Source: Arenicola marina (Eukaryota > Annelida > Polychaeta > Arenicolidae). From it: 64,000 bases of DNA. The notes under the pieces are model-generated. The model had not been told where the DNA came from. It saw only the letters and a list, made by a program, of their open reading frames with translations, and made no database searches. This document shows, in pieces, positions 24,315-36,134 of this stretch (position 1 is its first letter; every line of letters begins with the position of its first letter). The position numbers and the translations under genes were made by a program. Location: contig OZ025248.1 of NCBI GenBank assembly GCA_964019135.1, positions 9,989,574 to 10,053,573 on the forward strand. The letters run 5' to 3'.

Positions 24315-24327
24315 GCACCAGAGGGCG
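24315..24327 (+). promoter_or_regulatory. CTCF-core-like motif
   Basis: GCACCAGAGGGCG matches 12 of 13 positions of the vertebrate core CCASYAGRKGGCR. This is sequence similarity only. Confidence 0.25.
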
Positions 24328-24364
24328 CTCGCATATATGTTTCGCTGGTACCACACTCTGCCAA

Positions 24365-24779
24365 CAGGGCTGCGTACCGGAGCACGATCGACCGCCGCGA
24401 ACATTTTTGGTCACTCGGAACTTGCTACGGTACGACATTGGTCATATCGAACTATTTCTATATGTTGCGAGGATAACCACCAAATAATTATCATTACTTT
24501 GGAAATAGCAGCACAATGTAAATGGTGTAAAATATTGATAAATAAAAGATAATTATAAAAATTCGATATTTACGGGTTATCCCCACGTATATGAGAAGAA
24601 TCGTCGTTCAGAATTTAATATTATCATCCGGGACTGCTCTTGATCGTGGCCAACCATACCCCACTTGCGCTTCAAAATTGCACGTGTCCTTGACCAATCC
24701 GCCAAGTTCAATTTCTTATTTGTCGTACCGTAAGGAGTGCGACTTATCGCGATCGACCGTGCTACGGTACGCAGCCCTG
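24365..24779. mobile_element. 415-bp inverted-repeat element with CAGGGCTGCGTACC ends
   Basis: The left end CAGGGCTGCGTACCG and the reverse complement of the right end agree exactly for 15 bases. Degenerate pairing continues for about 80 bp (GAGCACGATCGACC against TAGCACGGTCGATC; then TACGGTACGAC on both). The CAGGG terminus resembles hAT elements, but no convincing 8-bp target duplication is visible. Confidence 0.55.
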
Positions 24780-25772
24780 GGATGCTCGTTCCTTCTACCG
24801 GAAGATCGCTGGTTATTTTGTGGTGAAGGTGGCGTAGGAAGTTTTTTTGTCACTGGGGTGCGGTGGTTTTAGTTTCGGTTTTTCGGTATCGGTACCAAAC
24901 ATTGTAGGAAGCTTATAATATATCACAATCTTTGTCGGTAATCACCAGTGACAAACTTCGGCACTTACTCTTCTTCCTCCTAGGCTACTATTCTTTTCCT
25001 CGTGTTTTAGTGATATGTAGTCAAACAGTATATGACATCTCTCGCACATAATCCTACGTTTGTACTAGATCTATACCTAATAATCGTCAATATATGCAAA
25101 TATCATTTCGTCAGCTAAAAAGGTTGACAAAGCAGACGAATCAGAGGGAGTTAGTGTGTGGGGGCATTTGAAGGCGTTCACACATAAAAGTGATTGTGCA
25201 CTATGCACCCACAAAACAAAAAGGAATCTTGGAAATGGGTGTAAACGGCTGCAAATCCATCGTCTTTCACAGACGGACAGATGCCAACCATGTTATAGAT
25301 GTACCCTTTTGTTTGGTCATTATTCGAATGAGATACGCGACAAAAATGACCAGCGAATCATTGAAATCTTAATTAACGCAGTTGGCACACCAATACAACT
25401 TTAGCTCGGTCTTTTTATGTGTTTACCCATGTTGTACCAAACTTAGATTCTGAACGTCCCTTGCCATTACCTAACTCAACGAAAAACGTTATCAAGCACA
25501 CCACCCTCGACAAATCGACAAATACCTGGCTTCAATCTAATGGCATCAGAAACTAGAGTAATCTATGAAAAGAGCTCATCGGCAATGCTCCCAGAAGCAA
25601 ACAGGCCGAACGTATGTTTTGCTAGTTTAACCAATGCGTTTTTAGGGATTTTATCAAATAAAGACTGTTACTTGTTACTGAAATACAGTCTTATTTGTTA
25701 GACTGTTGTTCACTAGACAAAGTAAACTTCGGACTCACTAATTAATAACGTGGCAACAAGACTCTAACTTAC

Positions 25773-26367
25773 CACTTGGAGGTGATGCGGCGTGCTCCTG
25801 ACGATGCTGAGTATTTCGCAGTTCATTGTCATCGTCGTGACTATGATTGGCTTCATTGCAGTGACTGTGGCTGGCCACATCGTCTACGTCATTGACATGA
25901 TCGGCCGTGTCATTACCACCATGAAGCCGGCTGTCAGCTTGTTCGGTGTTACCGCCATTGTTTCCGTGTCCAGTGTCACTGCCATTGTCTCCGTGTCCAG
26001 TGTCACTGCCATTGTCACCGTGTCCAGCGTCACTGCCATGGTCTCCGTGTCCAGCGTCACTGCCATTGTCTCTAGGGCGCCCACTGTCGCTGGCGCCGTC
26101 GATGTCACTATGGCGTACATCACCGCCATGGCTACCAACGTGACTGGTGGCACAGACGTCGTTGTCAGCGTCATTGGTGTCACGGCCATGACTGCCACCG
26201 TCTTGGACATCAATGCGACTAGCGTTACCAGATTGACAACTGATGCCGGGCCCAGTTGCACTAATGTGTGAGGGGGATCCGCCTCCCGACTTCGACATGC
26301 TATTGACACTGATCGCGGTGGGAACATGCAGAAGGTGGCTCGGGACAGTGTCATCGGGTTCTGTCAT
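25773..26367 (-). CDS. First coding exon of an unrecognised His/Asp/Gly-rich protein
   Basis: From ATG at 26365-26367 the frame stays open for 198 codons, then reaches a strong donor (AAGTG|GTAAGTT at 25773/25772). An in-frame TGA lies 9 bases upstream of the ATG, and an acceptor TTTTTGCAG lies at about 26407. So this is a first coding exon with its own 5' UTR part. The product is low-complexity, with about five copies of DNGSDxGHG in the middle and a His/Asp-rich tail (SHSHCNEANHSHDDD). The repeat is in frame (24-bp unit, about 25955-26085). I recognise no domain and cannot find the next exon. His-rich loops occur in metal-binding and zinc-transport proteins, but that is not evidence here. 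Confidence 0.5.
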
Positions 26368-26440
26368 GATCTCGGATCAACTCTAGGCTGAGTTCTCGCA
26401 ATGACTGCAAAAAGACATATTCGGGCACGGTAAACTACCC

Positions 26441-26638
26441 GCGTAAATAACGGCGGACCCAGGGGGGTGGGGGTGGTCCAGGAGGTCGCCCCCCCCCCTT
26501 TTGAGGAAGATTGCCGTTTTTCAATGCAAAAATTTAGGCCATCTGAGCGTGCCCCCCCCCCCCCCCCCCCCCCACCCGGTCGCAAGTTTGGACCCCCCCC
26601 CCCCTTTTTCAACTTCCTGAATCCGCCCCTGCGTAAAC
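26441..26638. mobile_element. 182-bp hAT-like MITE with 8-bp target-site duplication
   Basis: The element (26449-26630) starts AACGGCGGACCCAGG and ends CCTGAATCCGCCCCT, an imperfect 15-bp terminal inverted repeat. It is flanked by GCGTAAAT (26441-26448) and GCGTAAAC (26631-26638), which differ at one of 8 bases. An 8-bp duplication is the hallmark of hAT insertion. The interior is dominated by long C and G runs. No transposase is encoded. Confidence 0.75.
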
Positions 26639-26880
26639 TTACAGTAACTAGAAAATTAGTTCCTTTGTCCCTCTCGTTTTCACGCATACTTTTTCGAACG
26701 CCTGGCCCCGGACACTAACGTCGTGTCGCCATGCGGACCGATGTTCGGTGTATCCGCTTAATGGGTAGATAGTTTTTTGTTCTCCAAACACCTTGGGCTG
26801 CACCTGTTTGTGGCCTCTCCTAATCTTTCCGAGCTCTGAAGTTACAACATCGTAAGGCGGTTTTCGAGTGGAGAGCTTAC

Positions 26881-26908
26881 CTGGCAACATGGCTGACAGC
26901 ACACCCAC
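26881..26908 (-). other. Candidate upstream exon end with short ORF
   Basis: The minus strand reads ATGGGTGTGCTGTCAGCC, then ATGTTGCCAG|GTAAGC, a strong donor. If spliced to the acceptor near 26407, its frame runs to a TGA that overlaps the ATG of the His/Asp-rich exon (ATGA). It could be the 5' UTR exon of that gene with an upstream ORF. The link is inference. Confidence 0.25.
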
Positions 26909-28209
26909 TCTGTATCGGACTGTGCCCTAAATTTTCCTCTTATGAGCCATGTACCTCGATCGTCGCACTAGTGTAATGGTTGTATTCTGTCGAATTGTCC
27001 AATTCAAGAGTCAATTAAGAGGCAACGCGCCCAACTATACACCAGCCGTCCATTTTACTAGTCTGCCTATTGAGAGAGTTTTAAAAGTACACAACGAGAA
27101 GTCGAGATTGAAGGATAGGCAAAGGTACGGTGCATAGGGATATATAGGCTACGTCCATCGCACCGGTCACGCTACCCCTTAGTGTATAATATATAATACT
27201 TTTCTCCATGGCTGCGTTTGTGTTTGCCATATATATTTGCAATTTGGACCAATGTATCTATATAGACTCCCCAGTGTCCCTGCCAGAGACCCTAACAAAT
27301 AGAGTGAAATATGGTTAAAGACACATTATATGGTCGTGAATACCTGGGCGAAATATTCAGCATTCTCGCAGCATTCTCACACATAATTCTTACCGCAGAA
27401 TGGAGAAATTTAAGATTCCTTGAAGCATGTGAACACAAAGAATATCAACATGATAAAGGCGGAAAATAATAAGGCGGTGAGGTGGGGGGGGAATCCCCTA
27501 AAAATGAATCCCAGGAACCAGACTAAATACCGAGCGACCCATTTGCAGGCGTTAAACCAAAAAGTGTCATATCACACTCTGTGGCTGGACTGCAATTGAG
27601 TCCCTTGTCGCGCGTGTGGCGGACGCTAGTCGATCGGCGCCACTCACGATGCCATTCTTTGCCAAAATCCAAACTCAATAATATCAGAGATTTTGTAAGG
27701 TGGCAATAGCTATACAATCTCTGGTAATATACTCAGTAATATACTGATTATACTTGACTGAACAATCCAGCTTTGATCTAATTTTCTGGTTCCCCTTTGT
27801 TCGCACACTAAAATAGGAGAACTTGAATTTGAAATCCGAAAGATATAAAGAGGGGGGGGGGGGAGTTCGTCTTCCCAAATCACGAAAAAAAAATCTTTAT
27901 TCTCAGGTCACGATGAAATAAATGGAAAACTCCCCGCATACAATATAAGGGGCGGATACATTATATAAATTGGCGAATTCCCAATTGACGGTTATTTAAT
28001 ATGAAGATTCTCAGTTCGTGATAAATGAAAATCCTTGATCATGTCGTCGATCGGATCCCATATATCCCATTCCCAGTTCACGAAGAATTATTTTTTTCAT
28101 TCTCATGCAGTTCACAGCACGTTTAAAAAAAATTAAAAGCCGATTACCGAGGAACGGAAATACCCCTTAATTGCCCGCTTCCTATAAAGTATCCGGGAGG
28201 ATGAATCCA

Positions 28210-28555
28210 CTAATTTTTTTGCGCCCCCCTCCTCCCCATGTTCCTTAAACCACGTAGATCGGTAATCCCATGCTAAGCTAAGGAGACACTTGGTCATGTC
28301 TGTATTTAACCCATGACACCATGCCCCCCCCCCCCCTTCTCATGTCCCTTAAACCACCTAGATCGGTAATCCCATGTTTAGCTAAGGGGACAATTGGTCA
28401 TAGGTGTATTCAGCCCATGACAATGTGCCCCCCCCCCCCCCACCTCTCTCAGCATGTCAGTCCCTTGACCCACATGGATCGGTAATCCTATGCTAAGCTA
28501 AAAGGAAACCTGGTCATAGCTATATATTCAGCCCATGACAATGTGTCCCCCATAA
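28210..28555. repeat. Three tandem copies of a ~115-bp unit with poly-C tract
   Basis: Each copy contains GATCGGTAATCC, ATGCTAAGCTAA (or ATGTTTAGCTAA), TTGGTCAT or CTGGTCAT, CCCATGACA and a terminal C-run of 5 to 17 bases. The C-run length differs in each copy. Confidence 0.8.
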
Positions 28556-29139
28556 CTAGTGTCTTGGCCCGCGCGTATGTCATGGGGGAACAGCTGGCCA
28601 TGTAAAACTGGGTAGTAAAATTAATCTCTTTCCATTATCATAATCTCGCGTGAAACATAGAAAATCACCACTTAGTTGTCTGGCCGCCAGCACATAGTTA
28701 TCTGTAAGTAAAGAAATGTCATCCCGTGGCGCCAATGGGCTTCCGTAGAACTCCATGCCTCCGCTCAAACCATACACCATTAGTAGAGGGGGGGGGGGGG
28801 GGGGTTCCCGCCTGATCAAAGGCATATGGATACTGGTCGGCGTGGGCAAATCGGAGATCAACAATTTAGAGCTGTCCCAATGGGAGTGAGTCCTATCGGC
28901 TCAGATATTTCGAGCATACGCCCTCATACTTTCCACTCGTGTGCGGATCAATAGACCGATCAATACTCCGACACTAAGCCCCGCCCACGATTGAATTCTT
29001 TTTCCTCACAAGTGAGAAGTAGGCCTACTCATCCCTCAAACTGACAACAAAGTGACATGCTGCTTTGTTTGTCCGACTTGTTTATCCGACATAACGCACG
29101 TGGAAAACCTTTTTTCACCACATGGTTGTATCCATTCTG

Positions 29140-29152
29140 CCAGTAGAGGGCG
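29140..29152 (+). promoter_or_regulatory. Exact CTCF-core match
   Basis: CCAGTAGAGGGCG matches all 13 positions of the vertebrate CTCF core CCASYAGRKGGCR. It sits inside repeat-derived DNA, so function is uncertain. Confidence 0.3.
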
Positions 29153-29204
29153 CTCGTTCCTCACATCACCTCACTCTGCCGGCAGAGAGAGCTCGTTCCT
29201 CACA

Positions 29205-29950
29205 TCACCTCTGCCCCACGTCACCGCCCACCACACAGTTGACCCCAACGGTCCTGGGGTCACGAATGGTTTTAGAGGGTTTCTTAGATTGAATATTGAA
29301 TTTTCGATGCAGAATTTAAAAAATGTAGACATTCCGTTGTCGAATAATCACAATGGGAGTGTTAAGCGAAAAAATATTTCAAAATAACACGGGGTCAAAG
29401 TTCGAAACGCTTCACGCCTTTGACCTCGACCGCACTAAATATAGTTAGAAAGTAACATGGCTTCAAATTAATCAAACTCAAATGCATTCGTCACGTATGG
29501 TACCAGTGGCACAGTAAATGCTAAACAGTGGTGTATTTGATGCCACACTGCGAACTTATCTTCGATTAGATTAATTTCAGTTTTCGCGTATGAAGGATAA
29601 TTCTGATGGTTAAATTTCTTGTGGGGCAGAGGGACTATGGCGCAAGCGTCACGCCCTCTGCCGGGAGATCGACATCACGTCTGCCCTACGTCACCGCCCA
29701 CCTCACGGTTGACCTCAACGGTGTTGGGGTCACGAATAATTTTACAGGGCTGTTTTTATCGAATATTGTATTTTCTATGCAGAATGTGAAAAATATGAAC
29801 ACTCCGTTGTCGAATGGTCACAATGGAAGAGTTCAGCGAAAATATAGTTCAAAACTACCATGGCTTATCATTAATCGAACTCGAATGAATTCGTCCCTGT
29901 ACGGTACCAGCAGCCCAGTAAAGTGGTGTATTTGATGGCAAACTGCGAAT
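29205..29950 (+). repeat. Dispersed repeat: one fuller copy and one shortened copy in tandem
   Basis: Segment 29205-29352 (CACGTCACCGCCCACC ... CACAATGGGAGTGTT) recurs at about 29680-29845. The downstream part 29352-29655 recurs shortened at about 29845-29945. The part 29352-29655 also has a full-length inverted copy at 41795-42112. Landmarks are CACGCCTTTGACCTCGA, GGTACCAGTGGCACA, GGTGTATTTGATG and GCAGAGGGACTAT. Confidence 0.8.
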
Positions 29951-30867
29951 CTTGTTCGGTATTCTTTGTGATGTCGACCGCGGCTCGCTAGGACGTCCGC
30001 GCGCGATAAACTAGTCCGAGCAGTTTTATGTTGAAATTGTTGTTTTACAGACTCAACGAGATATAAAACATATATGCATCATAGATTTGAGATACTTTCA
30101 GTCTTGATTGCAAAATGTAAAAAGTCTAAGATGGCGTATGTAATTAGGCTGCTTTAAGGTCCTGGAGTAAAATGTACTAGGTGATCGCGCTACCGGCGCA
30201 CAGATCGGTGTACTGCATTTCAACATATATCTAAATACTTGCACATATGTCGAAATATTTACACCTATCATCAGTGTTTACGCATATGTTGAATTGATTA
30301 AACTTAGCAATGATGGGTAGCTGATGAATACATTATAAGACCCATAGTGGCATATTTCCGGCCCATTAAGACTCGTTTTCACATTGCCGGAGGTTTTACT
30401 CCATTGCCCATCCCCCCCTACCCCCACCCGCTGGACGCCTAAGCCTTATGCCCGGTATAGACCTTGTATATAAAGGTGGCCTACGCATATGCTTTCTAAT
30501 TTCGGTCCATGCGCCATGCCGTCCGGCCTATATTTGTATTTGGTGTAACAGGTTCCGGCAGGCGCGGATCCATGGACAGAAACAAAAACCGTCGGGGTCC
30601 ACTTTGGGAAAGCAGTGAAATAGTACCGGGGGGGGGGGGGGGGGGCTGAAACGGGGATAGTGGAAAACCACACTTGGAACGACGTAGAGTTTGCATTGAA
30701 ACGGACATCCTCGCTCAAAAGGGAGTGTCTGTGCATGTGTGGGTGGGTGGACGGGGGTAGGGGGGATCCGGACCCCCGAGACCCCGCCTCTTGGATCCGA
30801 TGTCCACTTACGTCCCCAACCAAGACTGCCAGGGTCTTTCACGATATCGGCAATAGCATTCTCAGCG

Positions 30868-33800
30868 CCACAGAGCTTTCACCGCCCGGCCAACCTTGCG
30901 AGGCAGGGCCACAGAGCTTTCACCGCCCCGCCAACCTTGCGAAGCAGGGCCACAGAGCTTTCACCGCCCCGCCAACCTTGCGAGGCAGGGCCACAGAGCT
31001 TTCACCGCCCCGCCAACCTTGCGAGGCAGGGCCACAGAGCTTTCACCGCCCCGCCAACCTTGCGAGGCAGGGCCACAGAGCTTTCACCGCCCCGCCAACC
31101 TTGCGAGGCAGGGCCACAGAGCTTTCACTGCCCCGCCAACCTTGCGAGGCAGGGCCACAGAGCTTTCACCGCCCCGCCAACCTTGCGAGGCAGGGCCACA
31201 GAGCTTTCACCGCCCCGCCAACCTTGCGCAGCAGGGCCTCAGAGCTTTCACCACCCCGCCAACCTTGCGAGGCAGGGCCACAGAGCTTTCACCGCCCGGC
31301 CAACCTTGCGAGGCAGGGCCACAGAGCTTTCACCGCCCCGCCAACCTTGCGAGGCAGGGCCACAGAGCTTTCACCGCCCCGCCAACCTTGCGACGCAGGG
31401 CCACAGAGCTTTCACCGCCCCGCCAACCTTGCGAGGCAGGGCCACAGAGCTTTCACCGCCCCGCCAACCTTGCGAGGCAGGGCCACAGAGCTTTCACCGC
31501 CCCGCCAACCTTGCGAGGCAGGGCCACAGAGCTTTCACCGCCCCGCCAACCTTGCGAGGCAGGGCCACAGAGCTTTCACCGCCCCGCCAACCTTGCGAGG
31601 CAGGGCCACAGAGCTTTCACCGCCCCGCCAACCTTGCGAGGCAGGGCCACAGAGCTTTCACCGCCCCGCCAACCTTGCGAGGCAGGGCCACAGAGCTTTC
31701 ACCGCCCGGCCAACCTTGCGAGGCAGGGCCACAGAGCTTTCACCGCCCCGCCAACCTTGCGAGGCAGGGCCACAGAGCTTTCACCGCCCCGCCAACCTTG
31801 CGAGGCAGGGCCACAGAGCTTTCACCGCCCGGCCAACCTTGCGAGGCAGGGCCACAGAGCTTTCACCGCCCGGCCAACCTTGCGAGGCAGGGCCACAGAG
31901 CTTTCACCGCCCCGCCAACCTTGCGAAGCGGGGCTACAGAGCTTTCACCGCCCCGCCAACCTTGCGCAGCCGGACCTCAGAGCTTTCACAGCCCCGCCAA
32001 CCTTGTGAAGTAGGGCCTCAGAGCTTTCACAGCATCGCCAACCTTGCGCAGCAGGGCCTCAGAACTTTCACAGCCCCGCCAACCTTGCTCAGCAGGGCCA
32101 CATAGCTTTCACCGCCCCGCCAACCTTGCGAAGGAGGGCCACAGAGCTTTCACCGCCCCGCCAACCTTGCGCAGCGGGGCTACAAAGCTTTCACCACCCC
32201 GCCAACCTTGCGCAGCGGGGCTACAAAGCTTTCACCGCCCCGCCAACCTTGGGCAGCGGGGCTACAAAGCTTTTACCGCCCCGCCAACCTTGTGAAGTAG
32301 GGCCTCAGAGCTTTCACAGCCCCGCTAACCGTGCACAGCAGGGCCTCAGAACTTTCACAGCCCCGCCAACCTTGCGAAGGAGGGCCACAGAGCTTTCACA
32401 GCTCCGCCAACCTTGTGAAGTAGGGCCTCAGAACTTTCACAACCCCGCCAACCTTGCGCGGCAGGGCCAAATAAGGTATGTAAGTGACGTCACAGACAGC
32501 GCGCGCTCACCTCTAGAAACAACCATTCTGGGTACAACGAGTCAGCGGGTCCCTATACTTTACTATGGGCGTCAAACTAGACTCGGTGATGTTTTGGATA
32601 TGAATGCACTGTTAGAGTTGAAAACCATGTGGAGTAAATGTTTGGGGCTGTACCTCCATACCATACTAGTTTTAAATCGAACGACGCTGGTTTTTTTGTG
32701 CGTTTCACGCAATTACAAAGAGCTCCCCGTGTTATGTATATGGGGCGGTGAAGTGTCATGTACCCAAAACCGGATTCGCTGGAGGTGAACGCGCGCTGTC
32801 TGTGACGTCACTTACAGACCCTATAGCTTTCACCGCCCAGCCAACCTTGCGAAGGAGGGCCACAGAGCTTTCACCGCCCCGCCAACCTTGCGAAGCGGGG
32901 CTACAAAGCTTTCACCGCCCCGCCAACCTTGCGAGGCAGGGCCACAGAGCTTTCACAGTCCCGCCAACCTTGCGAGGCAGGGCCACAGAGCTTTCACCGC
33001 CCCGCCAACCTTGCGCAGCCGGGCCTCAGAGCTTTCACCGCCTGGCCAACCTTGCGAGGCAGGGCCACAGAGCTTTCACCGCCCGGCCAACCTTGTGAAG
33101 CAGGGCCTCAGAGCTTTCGTCGCCCCGCCAACCTTGCGAGGCTAGGCCACAGAGCTTTCACCGCCCCGCCAACCTTGCGAAGCGGGGCTACAAAGCTTTC
33201 ACCGCCCCGCCAGCCTTGTGAAGCAGGGCCACAGAGCTTTCACAGTCCCGCCAACCTTGCGAAGCGGGGTTACAAAGCTTTCACCGCCCCGCCAACCTTG
33301 CGAGGCTAGGCCACAGAGCTTTCACCGCCCCGCCAACCTTGTGAAGCAGGGCCACAGAGCTTTCACCGCCCCGCCAACCTTGCGAAGCAGGGCCTCAGAG
33401 CTTTCACAGTCCCGCTACCTTGCGCAGCAGGGCCACCGAACTTTCACAGCCCGGCCAACCTTGCGCAGCGGGGCTACAAAGCTTTCATCGCCCGGCCAAC
33501 CTTGCGAGGCTAGGCCACAGAGCTTTCACCGCCCCGCCAACCTTGTGAAGCAGGGCCACAGAGCTTTCACAGTCCCGCTACCTTGCGCAGCAGGGCCACC
33601 GAGCTTTCACAGCCCCGCCAACCTTGCGCAGCGGGGCTACAAAGCTTTCATCGCCCGGCCAACCTTGCGAAGCAGGGCCACAGAGCTTTCACCGCCCCGC
33701 CAACCTTGTGAAGCAGGGCCACGTAGCTTTCACCGCCCCGCCAACCTTGTGAAGCAGGGCCACAGAGCTTTCACCGCCCCGCCAACCTTGTGAGGCAGGG

Positions 33801-36130
33801 CCACAGAGCTTTCACAGTCCCGCTACCTTGCGCAGCAGGGCCACCGAGCTTTCACAGCCCCGCCAACCTTGCGAGGCAGGGCCTCAGAGCTTTCACCGCC
33901 CGGCCAACCTTGCGAAGCGGGGTCTCAGAGCTTTCACCGCCCCGCCAACCTTGCGAAGCGGGGTCTCAGAGCTTTCACCGCCCCGCCAACCTTGCGAGGC
34001 AGGGCCACGTAGCTTTCACCACCCCGCCAACCTTGCGCAGCAGGGCCACCGAGCTTTCACAGCCCCGCCAACCTTGCGCAGCGGGGCTACAAAGCTTTCA
34101 TCGCCCGGCCAACCTTGCGAGGCTAGGCCACAGAGCTTTCACCGCCCGGCCAACCTTGTGAAGCAGGACCACAGAGCTTTCACAGTCCCGCTACCTTGCG
34201 CAGCAGGGCCACCGAGCTTTCACAGCCCCGCCAACCTTGCGCAGCGGGGCTACAAAGCTTTCATCGCCCGGCCAACCTTGTGAAGCAGGGCCACAGAGCT
34301 TTCACCGCCCCGCCAACCTTGCGAGGCAGGGCCACAGAGCTTTCACCGCCCCGCCAACCTTGTGAAGCAGGGCCACAGAGCTTTCACCGCTCCGCCAACC
34401 TTGTGAAGCAGGGCCACAGAGCTTTCACAGTCCCGCTACCTTGCGCAGCAGGGCCACAGAGCTTTCACAGCCCCGCCAACCTTGCGAGGCAGGGCCTCAG
34501 AGCTTTCACCGCCCGGCCAACCTTGCGAAGCGGGGTCTCAGAGCTTTCACCGCCCGGCCAACCTTGCGAGGCAGGGCCACAGAGCTTTCACCGCCCCGCC
34601 AACCTTGCGAGGCAGGGCCACGTAGCTTTCACCACCCCGCCAACCTTGCGCAGCAGGGCCACCGAGCTTTCACAGCCCCGCCAACCTTGCGCAGCGGGGC
34701 TACAAAGCTTTCATCGCCCGGCCAACCTTGCGAGGCTAGGCCACAGAGCTTTCACCGCCCGGCCAACCTTGTGAAGCAGGGCCACAGAGCTTTCACAGTC
34801 CCGCTACCTTGCGCAGCAGGGCCACCGAGCTTTCACAGCCCCGCCAACCTTGCGCAGCGGGGCTACAAAGCTTTCATCGCCCGGCCAACCTTGTGAAGCA
34901 GGGCCACAGAGCTTTCACCGCCCCGCCAACCTTGCGAGGCAGGGCCACAGAGCTTTCACCGCCCCGCCAACCTTGCGAGGCAGGGCCACAGAGCTTTCAC
35001 AGCCCCGCCAACCTTGCGCAGCAGGGCCTCAGAGCTTTCACAGCCCCGCCAACCTTGTGAAGCAGGGCCACAGAGCTTTCACCGCCCGGCCAACCTTGCG
35101 AAGCAGGGCCACAGAGCTTTCATCGCCCGGCCAACCTTGTGAAGCAGGGCCACAGAGCTTTCACCGCCCGGCCAACCTTGCGAGGCAGGGCCACAGAGCT
35201 TTCACAGCCCCGCCAACCTTGCGAGGCAGGGCCTCAGAGCTTTCACCGCCCCGCCAACCTTGCGAAGCAGGGCCACAGAGCTTTCACAGTCCCGCTACCT
35301 TGCGCAGCAGGGCCACCGAGCTTTCACAGCCCCGCCAACCTTGCGAGGCAGGGCCACAGAGCTTTCACCGCCCCGCCAACCTTGCGAGGCAGGGCCACAG
35401 AGCTTTCACCACCCCGCCAACCTTGCGAAGCAGGGCCACAGAGCTTTCACAGTCCCGCTACCTTGCGCAGCAGGGCCACCGAGCTTTCACAGCCCCGCCA
35501 ACCTTGCGCAGCGGGGCTACAAAGCTTTCATCGCCCGGCCAACCTTGTGAAGCAGGGCCACAGAGCTTTCACCGCCCCGCCAACCTTGCGAGGCAGGGCC
35601 ACAGAGCTTTCACCGCCCCGCCAACCTTGCGAGGCGGGGCCACAGAGCTTTCACCACCCCGCCAACCTTGCGAGGCAGGGCCACAGAGCTTTCACAGCCC
35701 CGCCAACCTTGCGAAGCAGGGCCACAGAGCTTTCACCGCCCCGCCAACCTTGCGAGGCAGGGCCACATAGCTTTCACCACCCCGCCAACCTTGCGAGGCA
35801 GGGCCACAGAGCTTTCACCGCCCCGCCAACCTTGCGAGGCAGGGCCACAGAGCTTTCACCACCCCGCCAACCTTGCGAGGCAGGGCCACAGAGCTTTCAC
35901 CGCCCCGCCAACCTTGCGAAGCAGGGCCACAGAGCTTTCACCGCCCCGCCAACCTTGCAAAGCAGGGCCACAAAGCTTTCACAGCCCCGCCAACCTTGCG
36001 AAGCAGGGCCACAAAGCTTTCACAGCCCCGCCAACCTTGCGAAGCAGGGCCACAAAGCTTTCACCGCCCCGCCAACCTTGTGCAGCGGGGCCACAGAGCT
36101 TTTACCGCTCCGCCAACCTTGCGCAGCCGG
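30868..36130 (+). repeat. GC-rich 41-bp minisatellite array, ~120 copies, interrupted by a MITE
   Basis: The unit contains GCCACAGAGCTTTCACCGCC and CCGCCAACCTTGCGAGGCAG in series, 41 bp in all. Units before 32470 are almost uniform. Units after 32826 are more varied, with a 40-bp variant (CAGTCCCGCTACCTTGCGCA) recurring about every 240-370 bp, which points to higher-order repeats. Because 41 is not a multiple of 3 and the unit has no forward stop, all three forward frames are open for hundreds of codons with the same peptide. The reverse strand is not open. I do not call these frames genes. Confidence 0.95.
32474..32822. mobile_element. 349-bp MITE inserted in the 41-bp array
   Basis: Ends are AGGTATGTAAGTGACGTCAC and the inverse of AGGGTCTGTAAGTGACGTCA. 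The inverted repeat continues through CAGACAGCGCGCGYTCACCTC, about 40 bp in all with three mismatches. ATA flanks both ends (32471-32473 and 32823-32825), and removing one copy restores an array unit of the CATAGCTTTC type. The interior has no open frame of note. Superfamily is unclear; a 2-3 bp duplication would fit Tc1/mariner or PIF/Harbinger types. Confidence 0.8.
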
Positions 36131-36134
36131 GCGC

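Larger units (their letters stand above)
21129..25772. other. Presumed optineurin 5' region; no coding exon recognised
   Basis: Optineurin has an acceptor directly before its start codon, so an untranslated first exon and promoter should lie here. I cannot place them. The open frames present are short and unlike known proteins. A 415-bp inverted-repeat element lies at 24365-24779. Confidence 0.45.
26910..30860. other. Repeat-rich non-coding stretch
   Basis: No exon with recognisable similarity was found. The stretch holds the poly-C tandem repeat, the dispersed repeat copies and several G or C homopolymers listed separately. The two similar open frames at 29052-29387 and 29606-29935 come from duplicated repeat DNA. 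Confidence 0.5.

Noticed and set aside
25657..25662. AATAAA on the plus strand as a gene end
   Set aside because: No plus-strand gene could be recognised upstream, so the word may be chance in AT-rich DNA.
29052..29935. Two similar forward open frames (VTAHxTVDxNGxGVTN)
   Set aside because: Their similarity comes from a duplicated dispersed repeat, and the frames lack gene structure.
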